Below the pieces are notes generated by a model, which was not told the origin of the DNA, did no database searches, and worked only from the letters and a program-made list of their open reading frames with translations. Below, one piece after another: positions 22,106 to 34,608 of a stretch of DNA of 64,000 nt. Source of the stretch: Halichondria panicea. Taxonomy: Eukaryota > Porifera > Demospongiae > Suberitida > Halichondriidae. The stretch is taken from contig NC_087378.1 of NCBI RefSeq assembly GCF_963675165.1, positions 584,562 through 648,561 on the forward strand, given 5' to 3'. Every line of letters starts with the position of its first letter. Position 1 is the first letter of the stretch. The translations under genes and the position numbers were made by a program.

Positions 22106-25100
22106 ATGGAAGAGGAGCAGAGACAGAATCCTGTGGAGGAGACCACCAGTGAGCCTCCAGCCTCTCCTTTAGAGCTGCTGGATGAGACTATCAATGTGAG
22201 TCTATTGTATCTTGCTGTAGGGAAATGTGAATCTACTGTAGTGTATTAAAACTGGAGCATTAATAGATTGTAGTATAATTAGATGCTGCTAATGTTTGCG
22301 TATATATGCTTGTGCTGCAGTTAGTATTAATATACTATATAGTGTTTCGTACTCACTCCATGATAAGTACGATTGTATGACTTCGCCAGTTAAGAATGCC
22401 ATACAATTTCCTTGGAAGGTTAATCCTCTGTGTGGTGTGGTTTACAGCAATAAACTAAATACAGTATGGTTGGCCTTTTGTCTCTGATTCATATTTACCA
22501 TACTAATCACAAAGGAATTACGTAGACTATAAAGTACTGTACATGCAGTCTTCTAGGATTACACATTATTATTTAGTCAGGGAAAGTATGTGCCAGTGAC
22601 ATTTGATTGGGAAAACACTGCCTCGACTATTTTGTCCTTTCCCACAATATATCCCTGACATTGTTCGTATTGTAAGTAGCTCAATGACTGATTACTATCT
22701 CCAGACAATAAACTTCCCATCCCCCCTTAGCAGATGCGATAAACCTGGGTATTAACACCACCATTGTTCTTCATTCTTTATAGGGAGAGGTTGTGAATAG
22801 TATCACTCAGCTAGTACTCCCTGATCTCTCTGACAAACCCAATAAGGACGAGCCAGACAATAGCATGCTGACCATGTTCCACTTTGGAGTTGGTGCTTTC
22901 CACCCAAAGCCACTGCAATATTTCGCTAGCACAAAGTTTTTCACATTCATGCTCTGTATTTTTGGATTAGTAGAGGGAGCAGTTATTAGCGGTAAGTGCA
23001 TGCTTTGTATGATGCAGTAATCTAAGTAATGTGATTTTAGGATCTCTGTATAGTTCTTATAATTTGTTGTTTGAATAACAGTCTGTGGAATTTACTTCTT
23101 TCGTACTTGTTAGGTTTTGAGCCTGTCATCATTTCAAGCCTTGAGAGACGCTACAAGTTCTCCAGTACAGCTGCCAGTGTCATCATCATTGTGTTTGATA
23201 TAGCCGTGGTTGTTAGTGTGATTATTATCAGCTACTTTGGAGAAAAAGCCCACAAGCCAAGATGGATTGGGATAGCGTTTGTCACTCAAGGAATTGGTGC
23301 TTTGATATTTGCCCTTCCTCATTTCCTTTTTGGGCAATACGATGCTGGAAGTAGTATTGGTAATATGACTTCATTTGAATCCTGCAATGATCCTTCTTTG
23401 TTGGTTCCTGATTGCGATGCTGCCAACACAGGTGCTTATATTCTCTTCCTCATTGGAAACACTCTCATTGGAATTGCTGCAGCTCCATTGTTCACTGTTG
23501 GGGTGTCTTTTATCGATGACATCGTGCTGCCAAAGTACGTCTCTCTTCACATTGGAGCATTTCAAGTCTCTACTATTGCAGGTCCGGCTCTTGGGTTTGG
23601 AATTGGTTCAGCTTTACTCACACTGTATGTGGATATTGGGGCGCCAACCAACCTGACAGAAGATGACCCGGCCTGGGTGGGTGCGTGGTGGCTCAGTTTC
23701 ATCTTAGTGGCTATATTCTCTGTAATTGGTTCAATTCCTTTCTTCTTCTTTCCTCGTGTGTTACCCGGTACCCACCTTGTGACAGAAGCACGACAGAAGC
23801 AAATGAAAGGAACCTACGATGGCAGGTTCGGGGAAGAAAAAACATTTGTAGAGCAGCTGAAAGCATTTCCGTTTCACTTACTTGGACTTTTCAAAAGCAA
23901 GGCCTGGCTTTTCATGACGATTGCAATTGCTGTGTTGTTTCTCTCACTGGATGGCCTGGTGTCATTTGCTGCGAAATATATTGAGAGTGTTTACAGAGTT
24001 CCTCCTTCAACAGCTGGTCTTATTATTGGAGCCATGGGTACGTTGTCTGTCCCCTATATTCACCTGGTTATGGTTATCCAATAGAAGCCTTCTTGTTAAT
24101 ACAATGAAATGCATGGTCTTAAGGAAACAGAATTCTGGCTACAGCTTATAGGCATGCTTGTGTATTACTGGTTTTGCTTTACATCATTCATTCACTGTTT
24201 TGTTTGTGCAGGAATTATTGCTGGTGCACTAGGTACTCTCACTGGTGCTGGAATAGCCCACTGCGTTAAAATTGGCAAAAACATGGGTATTGTCAACTGG
24301 GTGACAGTTATGATTGCTGTGCTGCCACTGTTTGGCTTTTTTCTGACTTGCTCCAATATAGATGTTATTGGTGTAGGAACACCATACACAAACAAGTGAG
24401 TTGGAAAGTCAGAATGTAGCAGCGTACAACAGTGAACGTGTATTCTAGTACATTTTGTTTACCTTGTAATCTATGTATTGAAAGTGTCTGATTATCATGT
24501 CAACCTTATATACAGCTCCATCAGCAACTCCAGTGATGTACTACTAGCCTCATGCAATGTTGACTGTGGCTGTTCCTCCACCATCTTTGAGCCAGTCTGT
24601 GGAGCTGATGGTCTCACCTACTTCTCACCATGCAGAGCTTCTTGTGACAAATTTGGAAATGCATCTGTAAGCCATTGATTGTATTGACCTTGTCTTAATA
24701 ATTATGAGTACATTTACCCAGTCGTCACTCATTTTATTTTTCAATTCAGGATCCTATATTTGAGAACTGTGGTTGTGTAGCAAACAACCTCTACAACATG
24801 CAAACTGGAGACATTGTGAGTAGTGCTAGCAGCCTTCTCGCTAATAGTACAGCAGTTCGTGGTATATGCTCCACCCCTTGTCCGTTCCTGATTGCGTTCA
24901 TTGTGCTAGTAACCATATTTGTCTTCCTTATATTTCTCATCCGAGTTCCCTTCCTCCTAGTAACCATAAGGTGAGGGTAAAACTCCTCCTACCTATTTAT
25001 TTACCTCGCTTACTTTTCAGATCCGTTGCTGATGAACAGAGGTCCTTTGCACTCGGTGTACAGTCTGTCATGTTCAGAGTCTTTGGTTCGATTCCCGGTC

Positions 25101-25414
25101 CCTTACTTTTTGGATACATCATTGATTCTGGCTGCGTGTATTCTCAGGAAGAGTGTGGTCGCATTGCCAACTGCTGGGTGTACGATAACAACCTTCTGAG
25201 CGTGAGAGCCTTCATCTTCTGTATTCTTGGAGTGGGAGCGTGTCTAGTGTGTACCATATTGTCGTGGGTGTTCTATCCTCCCGTTGGCTTCAAACTAGCT
25301 CCTCCTGACGGAACAGAAGATGAAAATAGCTCGAATGAAAAGATAGAGCGAGTTGAAGAGGCAGTCGAGGGAGCTGTAACAATCCCTAACCTCGTCTTTC
25401 AATCTGATGACTAA
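22106..25414 (+). CDS. SLCO/OATP-type transporter E
   Basis: Seven exons: 22106-22195, 22784-22991, 23114-24037, 24212-24395, 24516-24666, 24750-24970, 25021-25414, giving 723 residues. The N-terminus is the longest of the C-G group (MEEEQRQNPVEETTSEPP.. plus GEVVNSITQL..). Exon 3 starts FEPVIISSLERRYKFSS and carries SFIDDIVLPKYVS and DPAWVGAWWLSF. The Kazal-like loop reads CSSTIFEPVCGADG, then FENCGCVANN in exon 6. Exon 6 adds nine residues relative to C and D. The last intron is only 50 nt. The tail (DGTEDENSSNEKIERVEEAV..) is acidic. It groups with F and G by the helix residues IIISYFGEKAHKPRWIG. Confidence 0.92.
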
Positions 25415-25530
25415 CTGATTAGTCATTCCACTGTGTTTTTACTATATGTGTGCATCATTATAATTATTCATAGCTTCCTATCTTGTGTGGGTGTCCTCCT
25501 GACTATGTTTTTGAATACACTTGTTGTAAA

Positions 25531-25560
25531 CTGCAGGGTGGGGGCGGGGCTGGGGTAGTA
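25531..25560 (+). promoter_or_regulatory. GC-box-like promoter element of transporter F, shared with G
   Basis: ctgcagggtgggggcggggc lies 50-80 bp before the F start codon. A matching ctgcagggtgggggcaggg occurs at about 31733, 120 bp before the G start. GGGGCGGGGC is a classical Sp1-type GC box. Regulatory function is inferred. Confidence 0.4.
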
Positions 25561-25607
25561 TATCAGTTTTGCAGCATATTGTATGTATCGTAACGACATT
25601 TTACACA

Positions 25608-28600
25608 ATGGATGAAACTGAACTACTAGAGCAGACATTAGATCCACCCACCACCGATGTTCCTCCCTCAGAGGTATTTATTAGCTGTATATTTGCTAGG
25701 TACAGATCAGCTAGAGTCTAGCAAAATTTAATGAATAATCATAAAAATCCACTAGAAAAACTTTTAAAAGATTGCAGTAGACTAGCTTTATATCATATTG
25801 CCTATAGCAGCATTACGACAGATTGACAATTAATCATGTGTAGCAGCATTGTAAAAATAGGGCAGATTGATAATCATGTGAAATTTAGACTAGTCTATGC
25901 CCCTGAGTTTGCTTTACTTAGACTAGTCTATGCCCCTGAGTTTGCTTTACTTAGACTAGTCTATGCCCCTGAGTTTGCTTTACTTAGACTAATCTATGCC
26001 CCTGAGTTTGCTTTACTTAGACTAGTCTATGCCCCTGAGTTTGCTTTACTTATACACAATGCATAATGTTTATCGACAGCTCTCGTCTAATGGCAAAGCC
26101 CCTGAGGGCAAGGAATGGGTGGATACTCCCAAAGGAACCGAGTGTGGAATTGGACCATGCAAACCTCAGTGTTTGCAGATATTTGCTAGCAAGAAATTCT
26201 TCACCTTCATGTTATGCATTTTCGGATTAATTGAGGGAGCACTTATAAGTGGTGAGCAACAACTCAAGTAATGGTTAGCCATCAATTTAACTACGCTGTA
26301 AATTGTAGTATGATTGTCAATGTCGGGAGATATAAAACTGTGCAGATACAGTCATTGAAATTCATGCGTTGGTCATGTGCATGTGTATATCTATTGTTGA
26401 TGTGTGTGTTGGGGGGGGTGGAATTGTGCTGATATTCATGTGTGTTGGTATGTGCAGGTTTCGAGCCTGTCATCATTTCAAGCCTTGAGATACGTTACAA
26501 GTTCTCTAGTACAGCTGCCAGTGTCATCATCATCGTGTTTGATATAGCCGTGGTTGTTAGTGTGATTATCATCAGCTACTTTGGAGAAAAAGCCCACAAG
26601 CCGAGATGGATCGGGATAGCGTTTTTCACTCAAGGAATCGGTGCTTTGGTATTTGCCCTTCCTCATTTCATTTTTGGAAAGTATGACGCTGGGAGTGTAA
26701 CTAATACAACTCTGGTATTGGAGTCCTGCAATAATCCATCTTTATTGGTTCCTGATTGCGATGCTGGTAATACAGGAGCCTACATTCTCTTCCTCATTGG
26801 AAATGCTATTATTGGAGTTTCTGCAGCTCCACTGTTCACTATTGGGGTGTCTTTTATCGATGACATCGTGCTGCCAAAGTACGTCTCTCTTCATATTGGA
26901 GTGTTTCAAGTCTGCACAATTGTGGGTCCTGCGATTGGTTTTGGAATTGGTTCAGCTTTACTCACACTGTATGTGGACGTTGGAGAGGTAACCAACCTGA
27001 CAGAAGATGACCCGGCCTGGGTGGGTGCTTGGTGGCTCAGTTTTATTGTGAGTTCAGGAATATCATTTCTTTTTTCAATTCCTTTCTTCTTCTATCCTCG
27101 TGTGTTACCCGATACCCACCTTGTAACAGAAGCAAGACAGAAGCAAATGAAAGGAACCTACAAAGGCAGGTTCGGGAAAGAAGATACATTTGTAGAGCAG
27201 CTGAAAGCATTTCCGTTTCACTTACTTGGACTGTTCAAAAGCAAGGCCTGGCTTTTTCTGACGCTGGGAACTACTTTTCTGTTTCTTTCACTTGAAGCTT
27301 TAGTGTCGTTTGCTCCCAAGTATGTTGAGACTGTGTACCGTGTGCCTGCATCAACAGCTGGACTAATTATCGGAGCTATGGGTAAGATTGTAATTTATTG
27401 TATCAATTTTAAAATTTGTTTTTTGTGCAGCAATTGCTGCTGGTGGAATAGGTACTCTCACTGGTGCTCTAATAGCCCACTGCGTTAAAATTGGCAAGAA
27501 CATGGGTATTGTCAACTGGGTGACAGTTCTGATTGCAGTAGTTCCTCTCGTTGGTTTCTTTCTTACTTGCCGCAGTGTGGACGTTGTTGGCATAGGAACA
27601 CAATACACAAACAAGTGAGTTGGGAAATTATCTACAAGCCTGTAAATCATTTTTACTTACTCTGATTATCATGTCAACCCAGCTCCATCAGCAACTCCAG
27701 TGATGTACTACTAGCCTCGTGCAATGCTGACTGCAACTGTTCCTCCACCATCTTTGAGCCAGTCTGTGGAGCTGATGGTCTCACCTACTTCTCACCATGT
27801 AGAGCTTCTTGTCAACAAGTTGGAGATATTCAGGTGACCTAAGTGGGCATATGTAACGGATCATTGAGCTAAGAGTTACCAACGCATGCTTGCTTATATT
27901 AATGAAAGCACCGCGGGTGCTGATGCCTCGGTGGAGGTGCCAAAGCTACATAACATAAAACTACTAATAGCTTAGTCTGCTAGCTTTTATACACACATTG
28001 ATTATAATTATCATGATGAATTTTGCTGCATGCAATCAACCGAATAGTGGGTAATGATCGACCATGATTTGTTGTTAAAAACGATCGATGCCAAAAGTTC
28101 AAGTCTAAAATTAATGGCTGCAAGTCAGCAGAGCCTTGCAGCTCTCTGCTCACTCTTGCAGCTACCAATAGCTAGCGTTCTAGTGCAGAGCTAACTACTA
28201 AGTAGAGTAGTAACACTCGGTGAACAAATTTTGCTACGGACTCTTCTGAAAAGGCTGCAATAGCATTCCAAGTAAGCAAAACTAGGCATAACTCGAGAAC
28301 GAAGCATTATTTTGCAAATCCACGAATTAAAATCCAAGTAAACATGACTAGAAGCCTATAGAAACTCTTACTTGCACTTGATTCATCCTTGAGCAGCTGT
28401 AGCGGTCTACACACACACACAGACACACAGACACACACACAGACACACAAACACACTACCGTATACCTCACTTGCGCATGCGCACCGAGGCATAATGACC
28501 CACAATACACATTGTTGCATTTTGAGTGGGCAGATCAAAGGAAACACTGTGCTAATATCTGCCATATGGCACAGGTCAAGCCTTGAACTGTGCCACTATC

Positions 28601-29850
28601 TAGATACTGGCATAGTATGGCTGAAGTTACCTAAAGCCCACCCACCACCCAGTAACCTGAAACGGTCCCTTTTATAGTATAACACTGTTAAACAGATTCA
28701 GTGGTAGGCAGAAAACGTTTTTCATGCGTCTGGTGCATTCCACAGCCACCACAAGTAGTTGAAACTATAAAAGGAGTGATGTGTACACGGAAAGGAATGC
28801 ACAAGGAATGCAACAAATCAGTTGTTACACAGCTCACTCAGTGCGCACATTGGATATATTGGCTCAGTAGTGCCTTTGCCCTCAAGGCCCGCGGCCCTCG
28901 GGCCTAAGTCACTACTGAGCCAATATATCCCATGTGGCACTCGTGCATGTGTCACAACTATAACATACACTTCCTAATTATCTTTACAGAATGTCACGTA
29001 TGAAAACTGTGGATGTGTGGCAACCAATCTCCGCAACAACATGATGAACAGTGATTTTGGCACCATTCTCGCCAGCAGTACGGCAACTCGTGGCTTGTGC
29101 CCACTTCCTTGCACGTACCTAGCAGGATTTATCGCTCTGGTTACAATATTTGTCATCCTCATTTTTCTCATCCGAGTTCCCTTCCTCCTAGTAACTTTAC
29201 GGTAAATTGAAGTTATGCATGCACTCGCCGAATTTCTTGTTTCTATTACTTTTCGTGCTTTTCCTGGCCAATCCTAGCAACGTTTTACATTGCAAAGCAT
29301 CAAACAACAGAAAAGCCATTCAATTTCCCCTTTATATTTTGTTTACTCTCCTGTGCTTGTAATTGCTTTCAAATTATTTGCGTGAATGAACCCTACAACT
29401 GTATATAACTGTGCCACTGAATTGCAGTACAGAATATTAGTTGTTTATTTCACTGCCCACAGATCTGTTGCTGATGAACAGAGGACCTTTGCACTTGGTG
29501 TACAGTCACTCTTCTTCCGACTGTTTGGTTCGATTCCCGGTCCCCTACTTTTTGGAGCCATCATTGATTCTGGCTGTGTGTATTCTCAGACAGAGTGTGG
29601 CCGCATTGCCAACTGCTGGGTGTACGATAACAACATTCTGAGGCTGAGAGCCTATATCTTCTGTACTCTTGGAATATTAGCTTGTCTGGTATGTACCGTA
29701 CTGTCGTGGGTGTTCTATCCTCCCTATGGCTTCAAACTAGCTCCTCCCGACGGAACAGAATATAAATGTACAGACCCTCCTGTTGATGGAAAGCTAAGTG
29801 CCCCTAACCCTGTCTTCATTTCAGAAACTACTGACGGTATTTTATATTAG
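25608..29850 (+). CDS. SLCO/OATP-type transporter F
   Basis: Seven exons: 25608-25673, 26080-26251, 26458-27381, 27431-27614, 27683-27833, 28990-29201, 29463-29850, giving 698 residues. The N-terminus is MDETELLEQTLDPPTTD. Exon 3 starts FEPVIISSLEIRYKFSS and has SFIDDIVLPKYVS and DPAWVGAWWLSF. The intron before exon 4 is just 49 nt. Exons 5 and 6 carry CSSTIFEPVCGADG and YENCGCVATN, with NVT and STAT segments that could be N-glycosylated. Exon 7 (SVADEQRTFALGVQS) ends in a roughly 50-residue tail. It is nearly identical to G except for intron 5, which is 1156 bp here and 116 bp in G owing to two insertions. The downstream flank to about 30110 also matches the flank of G. Confidence 0.92.
25887..26051 (+). 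repeat. 33-bp minisatellite, five units
   Basis: Five head-to-tail copies of a 33-mer starting agactagtctatgcccctga sit in intron 1 of F. The fourth has a single g-to-a change. The array is absent from the matching intron of G. Confidence 0.95.
27891..28492. mobile_element. Insertion 1 in intron 5 of F, about 600 bp
   Basis: Comparison with the homologous 116-bp intron of G places an insertion between acgcatgctt (ending 27890) and aatgaccca. It has short inverted motifs near its ends (gatgcctcggtg near 27918 and caccgaggcat near 28482) and a (ca)n run at 28410-28455. No ORF is seen. The family is unknown. Confidence 0.5.
28511..28965. mobile_element. Insertion 2 in intron 5 of F, with 21-bp perfect stem
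   Basis: This is the second segment missing from G's intron. It contains a perfect inverted repeat, ggatatattggctcagtagtg (28852-28872) and its reverse complement (28910-28930), around a GC-rich loop with ggcccgcggccctcgggcc. Confidence 0.5.
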
Positions 29851-30332
29851 TCAGATGTAAACTAACACTTTTTAGTTTGTATTGATTATGCACATTTATT
29901 ACGTGGAATCTACATTTTCTTTTTACACTGTAATATTTTGCTATATAGTTAACCACAACTTCCATTATATCAGTCACCACAGTCCAAACTGAGCCAATGC
30001 AGTCTAAACTGAGAAAAACTTCTCTCTGCACGTTTAAATCCTATTACTGCATGCTTTGCATTCTCTTGAAGGTCTTGCAGTAAGTCACTGGAGTCACTGT
30101 CCCCTATGCCATGAAATATAGGCTATAAACCATGCATGCACTGTTTTTCCACTAATAATTGTGCATGTTTTGACAAACTTACAGCCTATAGTCAAAATAA
30201 GGTGGGAGAAACTTTATTCATTGGCGGGGAGATGTGACAGTGTAGAATCATAACCTGTTGCTGCATAGCATTTCTTTAGCCCTTTCACATGCATATATAT
30301 ATATATAGCCTTGTGTATAATGCGCGCTGTAT
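29851..30332. other. 3' flank of transporter F, homologous to the flank of G
   Basis: No gene is seen. The stretch around 30040-30110 (tgctttgcattctc.. to gtcactgtcccctatgcc) matches 34760-34835 downstream of G, marking a segmental duplication. Confidence 0.6.
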
Positions 30333-30838
30333 AACTGTTCCTCCACCATCTTTGAGCCAGTCTGTGGAGCTGATGGTCTCATTCTCACCATGCAGAGCTT
30401 CTTGTCAGCAAGTCGAGATATTCATCAGGTGTGCGCACGGATGTACGTACTAAAGAGTTACTATAAGTCATAATGTCAAGTATGAAAACTGTGGATGTGT
30501 GGCGGCCAATCTCTTCAACAGCCAACAGCATGATGGAAAAGGGATTTTGGCACCATTCTTGCCAACAACATGCACAGCAAATCGTAGCTTGCGCTCACTT
30601 CCTTGTGCATACAATGTATATATACCTGGCAGGATATTGCCATGGTTACAATATTTGCCATCCTCATTTTCCTCGAGTTCCTTTATCTTTATAACTATTA
30701 GGTAAGAATGGTTATACTTAAGTTCTATATAATTATACAGTCATATAGCTACATCCCAATGCATGCATGCATGCATGCCTTATATAACAATTCAATATTA
30801 ATTTTGCTTTTCCATATTCATAATGAGCTAGGGACATG

Positions 30839-31006
30839 CTAGCCTCGATCCCAGGCCGAGTCTAGTTGTTCGCCTAACCGTTATAAAAGCGAAAACTCGG
30901 CCTGGGATCGAGGCTAGGGGACATGCTAGCCTCGATCCCAGGCCGAGTCTAGTTGTTCTTGCCTAACCGTTATAAAAGCGAAAACTCGGCCTGGGATCGA
31001 GGCTAG
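30839..31006. mobile_element. Two tandem hairpin elements sharing an 8-bp flank
   Basis: Copies at 30839-30917 and 30926-31006 both begin ctagcctcgatcccaggccg and end with its reverse complement. The 8-mer gggacatg stands before, between and after them (30831-30838, 30918-30925, 31007-31014). They are relatives of the element at 6751-6845, shortened in the left arm. Confidence 0.8.
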
Positions 31007-31044
31007 GGGACATGCAACCAATCCTACAACTGCAAATGTATAGT

Positions 31045-31098
31045 TAGCCTCGACTCCCTTGAATAGTGGCCTTTCTCAGCGGCTTGGAATCGAGGCTA
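31045..31098. repeat. Short relative of the hairpin family
   Basis: tagcctcgactccc and ggaatcgaggcta face each other across about 27 bp. The same tagcctcg/cgaggcta ends occur in the three full copies. Confidence 0.5.
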
Positions 31099-31852
31099 AT
31101 GTATAGTGATACTGCAGTACAGCGCATTTAGTTGTCCATTTCACTGCCCACAGATCTGTTGCTGATGAACCAGTGTAGAGTCTGTCATGTTCAGAGTCTT
31201 TGGTTCACAATTCCCGGTCCCCTGCTTTTTGGATACCATGCAGCATGCAGGAAATGTTCACGAGGTGTACAAAATTCTGCATCTTTTGAAGGCGGCAGAG
31301 CAGTTAGCACAAACTGAGAGAACTCCCATGCACTGATATTTCACATGCAAAGCTCTTGGTGGATGTGGTTTCCTAAAATGGAAACGTGAATATTAAAAGA
31401 ACCCACGAACATTTTTTTGGAGGGTTTTCGCACCAAATAGCAAAAATTTGCACCCGCAAAATCCTCGTTATACGTATAGATCTAATACATCACTACTGGT
31501 TGTGTGTATTCTCAGGAAGAGTGTGGTCGCATTGCCAACTGCTGGTTGTGTGATAACAACCTTTTGAGGTTGAGAGCTTTACTCTTGGCGTGTCTGGTGT
31601 GTACCGTTGTCGTCGTGGGTGTTCTATCCTCCCTGTGGCTTCAAACTAGCTCCTCCCGACAACAGAAGATTGATTGACCCCCTCAGTACTGACACTATGT
31701 TATAACAGATATTGATGTGGTTTTATATATCTGCAGGGTGGGGGCAGGGCTGCATGGGACTGGGCAGGGTGCAGCATGGTTCATAACCTGTAGTTTTATA
31801 TATATAGACTCTAGTTTTCGTTGCAATTTATTCTCCTTGACATTTTACCACA

Positions 31853-34608
31853 ATGGATGAAACTGAAGAGCAGCAGATATCTGATCCATCCACCACTGAT
31901 GTTCATCCCTCAGAGGTAACAGGTCTGGATCTAGATATCCACTGTGCATGTAAAATCAATGAATATCAAACTAGAAAAAAATCCGTATATCATCATAGCC
32001 AACTAGACTATCATGTGAAATCTAGAGCCAAGAGCTTTACATTATAATTATGATTGTGGTTTTGATGGCCAGATCCCATCCAATGGCAAAGCCCCTGAGT
32101 GCAAGGAAGATGTGGAAATCCCCGAGGCAACAAAGTGTGGAATTGGACCATACAACCCTCAGTGTTTGCAGATATTTGCTAGCAAGAAATTCTTCACCTT
32201 CATGTTGTGCATCTTCGGATTAATCGAGGGAGCACTTATAAGTGGTGAGCAACAACTCAAGTAACCATTATAGCCATCAATTTTTAACTCTGCTATAAAA
32301 TTATAATTCGATGTCGGGAGATGGAACTTGTGCATTGAGCGTTGGTCTTGTGCATGTGTATCTAGTAGATGTGTTGGGTGGAATTGCATGATCATGTGTA
32401 GGTTTCGAGCCTGTCATCATTTCTAGCCTTGAGATACGCTACAAGTTCTCTAGTACAGCTGCCAGTGTCATCATCATCGTGTTTGATGCAGCCGTAGTTG
32501 TTAGTGTGATTGTCATCAGCTACTTTGGAGAAAAAGCCCACAAGCCGAGATGGATCGGGATAGCGTTTTTCACTCAAGGAATTGGTGCTTTGGTATTTGC
32601 CCTTCCCCATTTCATTTTTGGAAAGTATGACGCTGGGAGTGTAACTAATACAACTCTGGTATTGGAGTCCTGCAATAATCCATCTTTGTTGGTTCCTGAT
32701 TGCGATGCTGGTAATACAGGAGCCTACATTCTCTTCCTCATTAATGGAAACGCTATTATTGGAGTTTCTGCAGCTCCACTGTTCACTATTGGGGTGTCTT
32801 TTATCGATGACATCGTGCTACCAAAGTACGTCTCTCTTCACATTGGAGCGTTTCAAGTCTGCACAATTGTGGGTCCTGCGATTGGTTTTGGAATTGGTTC
32901 AGTTTTACTCACACTGAATGTGGACGTTGGAGAGGTAACCAACCTGACAGAAGATGACCCGGCCTGGGTGGGTGCTTGGTGGCTCAGTTTTATTGTGGGT
33001 GCAGTAGTATCATTTCTTTTCTCAATTCCTTTCTTCTTCTTTCCTCGTGTGTTACCCGATACCCACCTTGTGACAGAAGCAAGACAGAAGCAAATGAAAG
33101 AAACCTACAAAAGCAGGTTTGGGGAAGAAAAAACATTTGTAGAGCAGCTGAAAGCATTTCCGTTTCATTTACTTGGACTGTTCAAAAGCAAGGCCTGGCT
33201 TTTTCTGACGCTGGGGACTACTTTTCTGTTTCTTTCACTCGAAGCTTTAGTGTCATTTGCTCCCAAGTATGTTGAGACTGTGTACCGTGTGCCTGCATCA
33301 ACAGCTGGACTAATTATCGGAGCTATGGGTAAGATTGTAATTTATTGTATCAATTTTCAAAATTTGTATTTCTGTGCAGCAATTGCTGCTGGTGGAATAG
33401 GTACTCTCACTGGTGCTCTAATAGCCCACTGTGTTAAAATTGGCAAGAACTTGGGTATTGTCAACTGGGTGACTGTTCTGATTGCAGTAGTCTTTCAAGC
33501 TGGTTTCTTTCTAACTTGCCCCAGTGTGGACGTTGTTGGCATAGGAACACAATACACAAACAAGTGAGTTGGAAAGCTAGAATGTATAGCATCTATACAT
33601 TAGATCTATGATGATTATCATGTCAACCCTTATATACAGCTCCATCAGCAACTCCAGTGATGTACTACTAGCCTCATGCAATACTGACTGCGGCTGTTCC
33701 TCCACCATCTTTGAACCAGTCTGTGGAGCTGATGGTCTCACCTACTTCTCACCATGCAGAGCTTCTTGTCAACAAATCGGAGATATTCAGGTGACCTAAG
33801 TGGGCATATTTATTACATGCATATAACGGATCATTGAGCTAAGTGTTACTTGATTTACCAACGCATGCTTAGGTAATGACCTGCAATACACTCCCTAATT
33901 TTACAGAATGTCACGTATGAAAACTGTGGATGTGTGGCGGCCAATCTCCGCAACAACATGATGGACAGTGATTTTGGTACCATCCTCGCCAACAGTACAG
34001 CAACTCGTGGCTTGTGCCCACTTCCTTGCTCATTCCTGCTAGGATGGATCGTCATGGTTACAATATCTGTCATCCTCATTTTTCTCATCCGAGTTCCCTT
34101 CCTCCTAGTAACTTTAAGGTGAACACAGCTACTAAGGCTATAATAGTTGCGTGAATGAACCCTATACATCTGTAACTGTGCCACTGAATTGCAGTACAGA
34201 ATAATATTAGTTAATCATTTCACTGCCCACAGATCTGTTGCTGATGAACAGAGGACCTTTGCACTCGGTGTACAGTCACTCTTCTTCCGACTGTTTGGTT
34301 CGATTCCCGGTCCCCTACTTTTTGGAGCCATTATTGATTCTGGCTGTGTGTATTCTCAGACAGAGTGTGGCCGCATTGCCAACTGCTGGGTGTACGATAA
34401 CAATATTCTGAGGCTGAGAGCCTATATCTTCTGTACTTTTGGAATATTAGCGTGTCTGGTATGTACCGTACTGTCGTGGGTGTTCTATCCTCCCTATGGC
34501 TTCAAACTAGCTCCTCCCGACGGAATTGAAGACAAATGTCAAGACCCTCCTGTTGATGGAAAGCTAGGTGCCCCTAACCCTGTCTTCATTGCAGACACTA
34601 CTGCATGA
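31853..34608 (+). CDS. SLCO/OATP-type transporter G
   Basis: Seven exons: 31853-31915, 32073-32244, 32402-33328, 33380-33563, 33640-33790, 33907-34118, 34233-34608, giving 694 residues. It is a close twin of F (MDETEEQQISDPSTTD N-terminus). Exon 3 is one codon longer than in F: an aat inserted in a helix changes LFLIGN to LFLINGN. Other changes include the third-helix start (FDAAVVVSVIVIS) and ETYKSRFG for GTYKGRFG in the loop after the GAWW helix. Kazal-like motifs CSSTIFEPVCGADG and YENCGCVAAN are intact. Exon 7 starts SVADEQRTFALGVQS. The short introns (about 50-160 nt) probably show the original state before insertions enlarged those of F. Confidence 0.92.

Larger units (their letters stand above)
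30333..31675 (+). pseudogene. Relic of a seventh F/G-type transporter, 3' half only
   Basis: Recognisable remains of exon 5 (30333-30428, with actgttcctccaccatcttt), exon 6 (about 30472-30701, starting aatgtcaagtatgaaaactg) and exon 7 in two parts (31154-31236 and about 31500-31675), all in the order and strand of F and G. Exon 7 is interrupted by about 260 bp of unrelated sequence. All three exons carry indels that close the frame, and exons 1-4 are missing. It lies exactly between F and G, as expected for unequal crossing-over in a tandem array. The intron before exon 7 houses two hairpin elements. Confidence 0.8.

Noticed and set aside
25085-25105. tRNA B-box-like ggttcgattcccggtccc, also near 29525 and 34297
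   Set aside because: It encodes the conserved FGSIPGP block of the transporters in exon 7. No cloverleaf or A box surrounds it.
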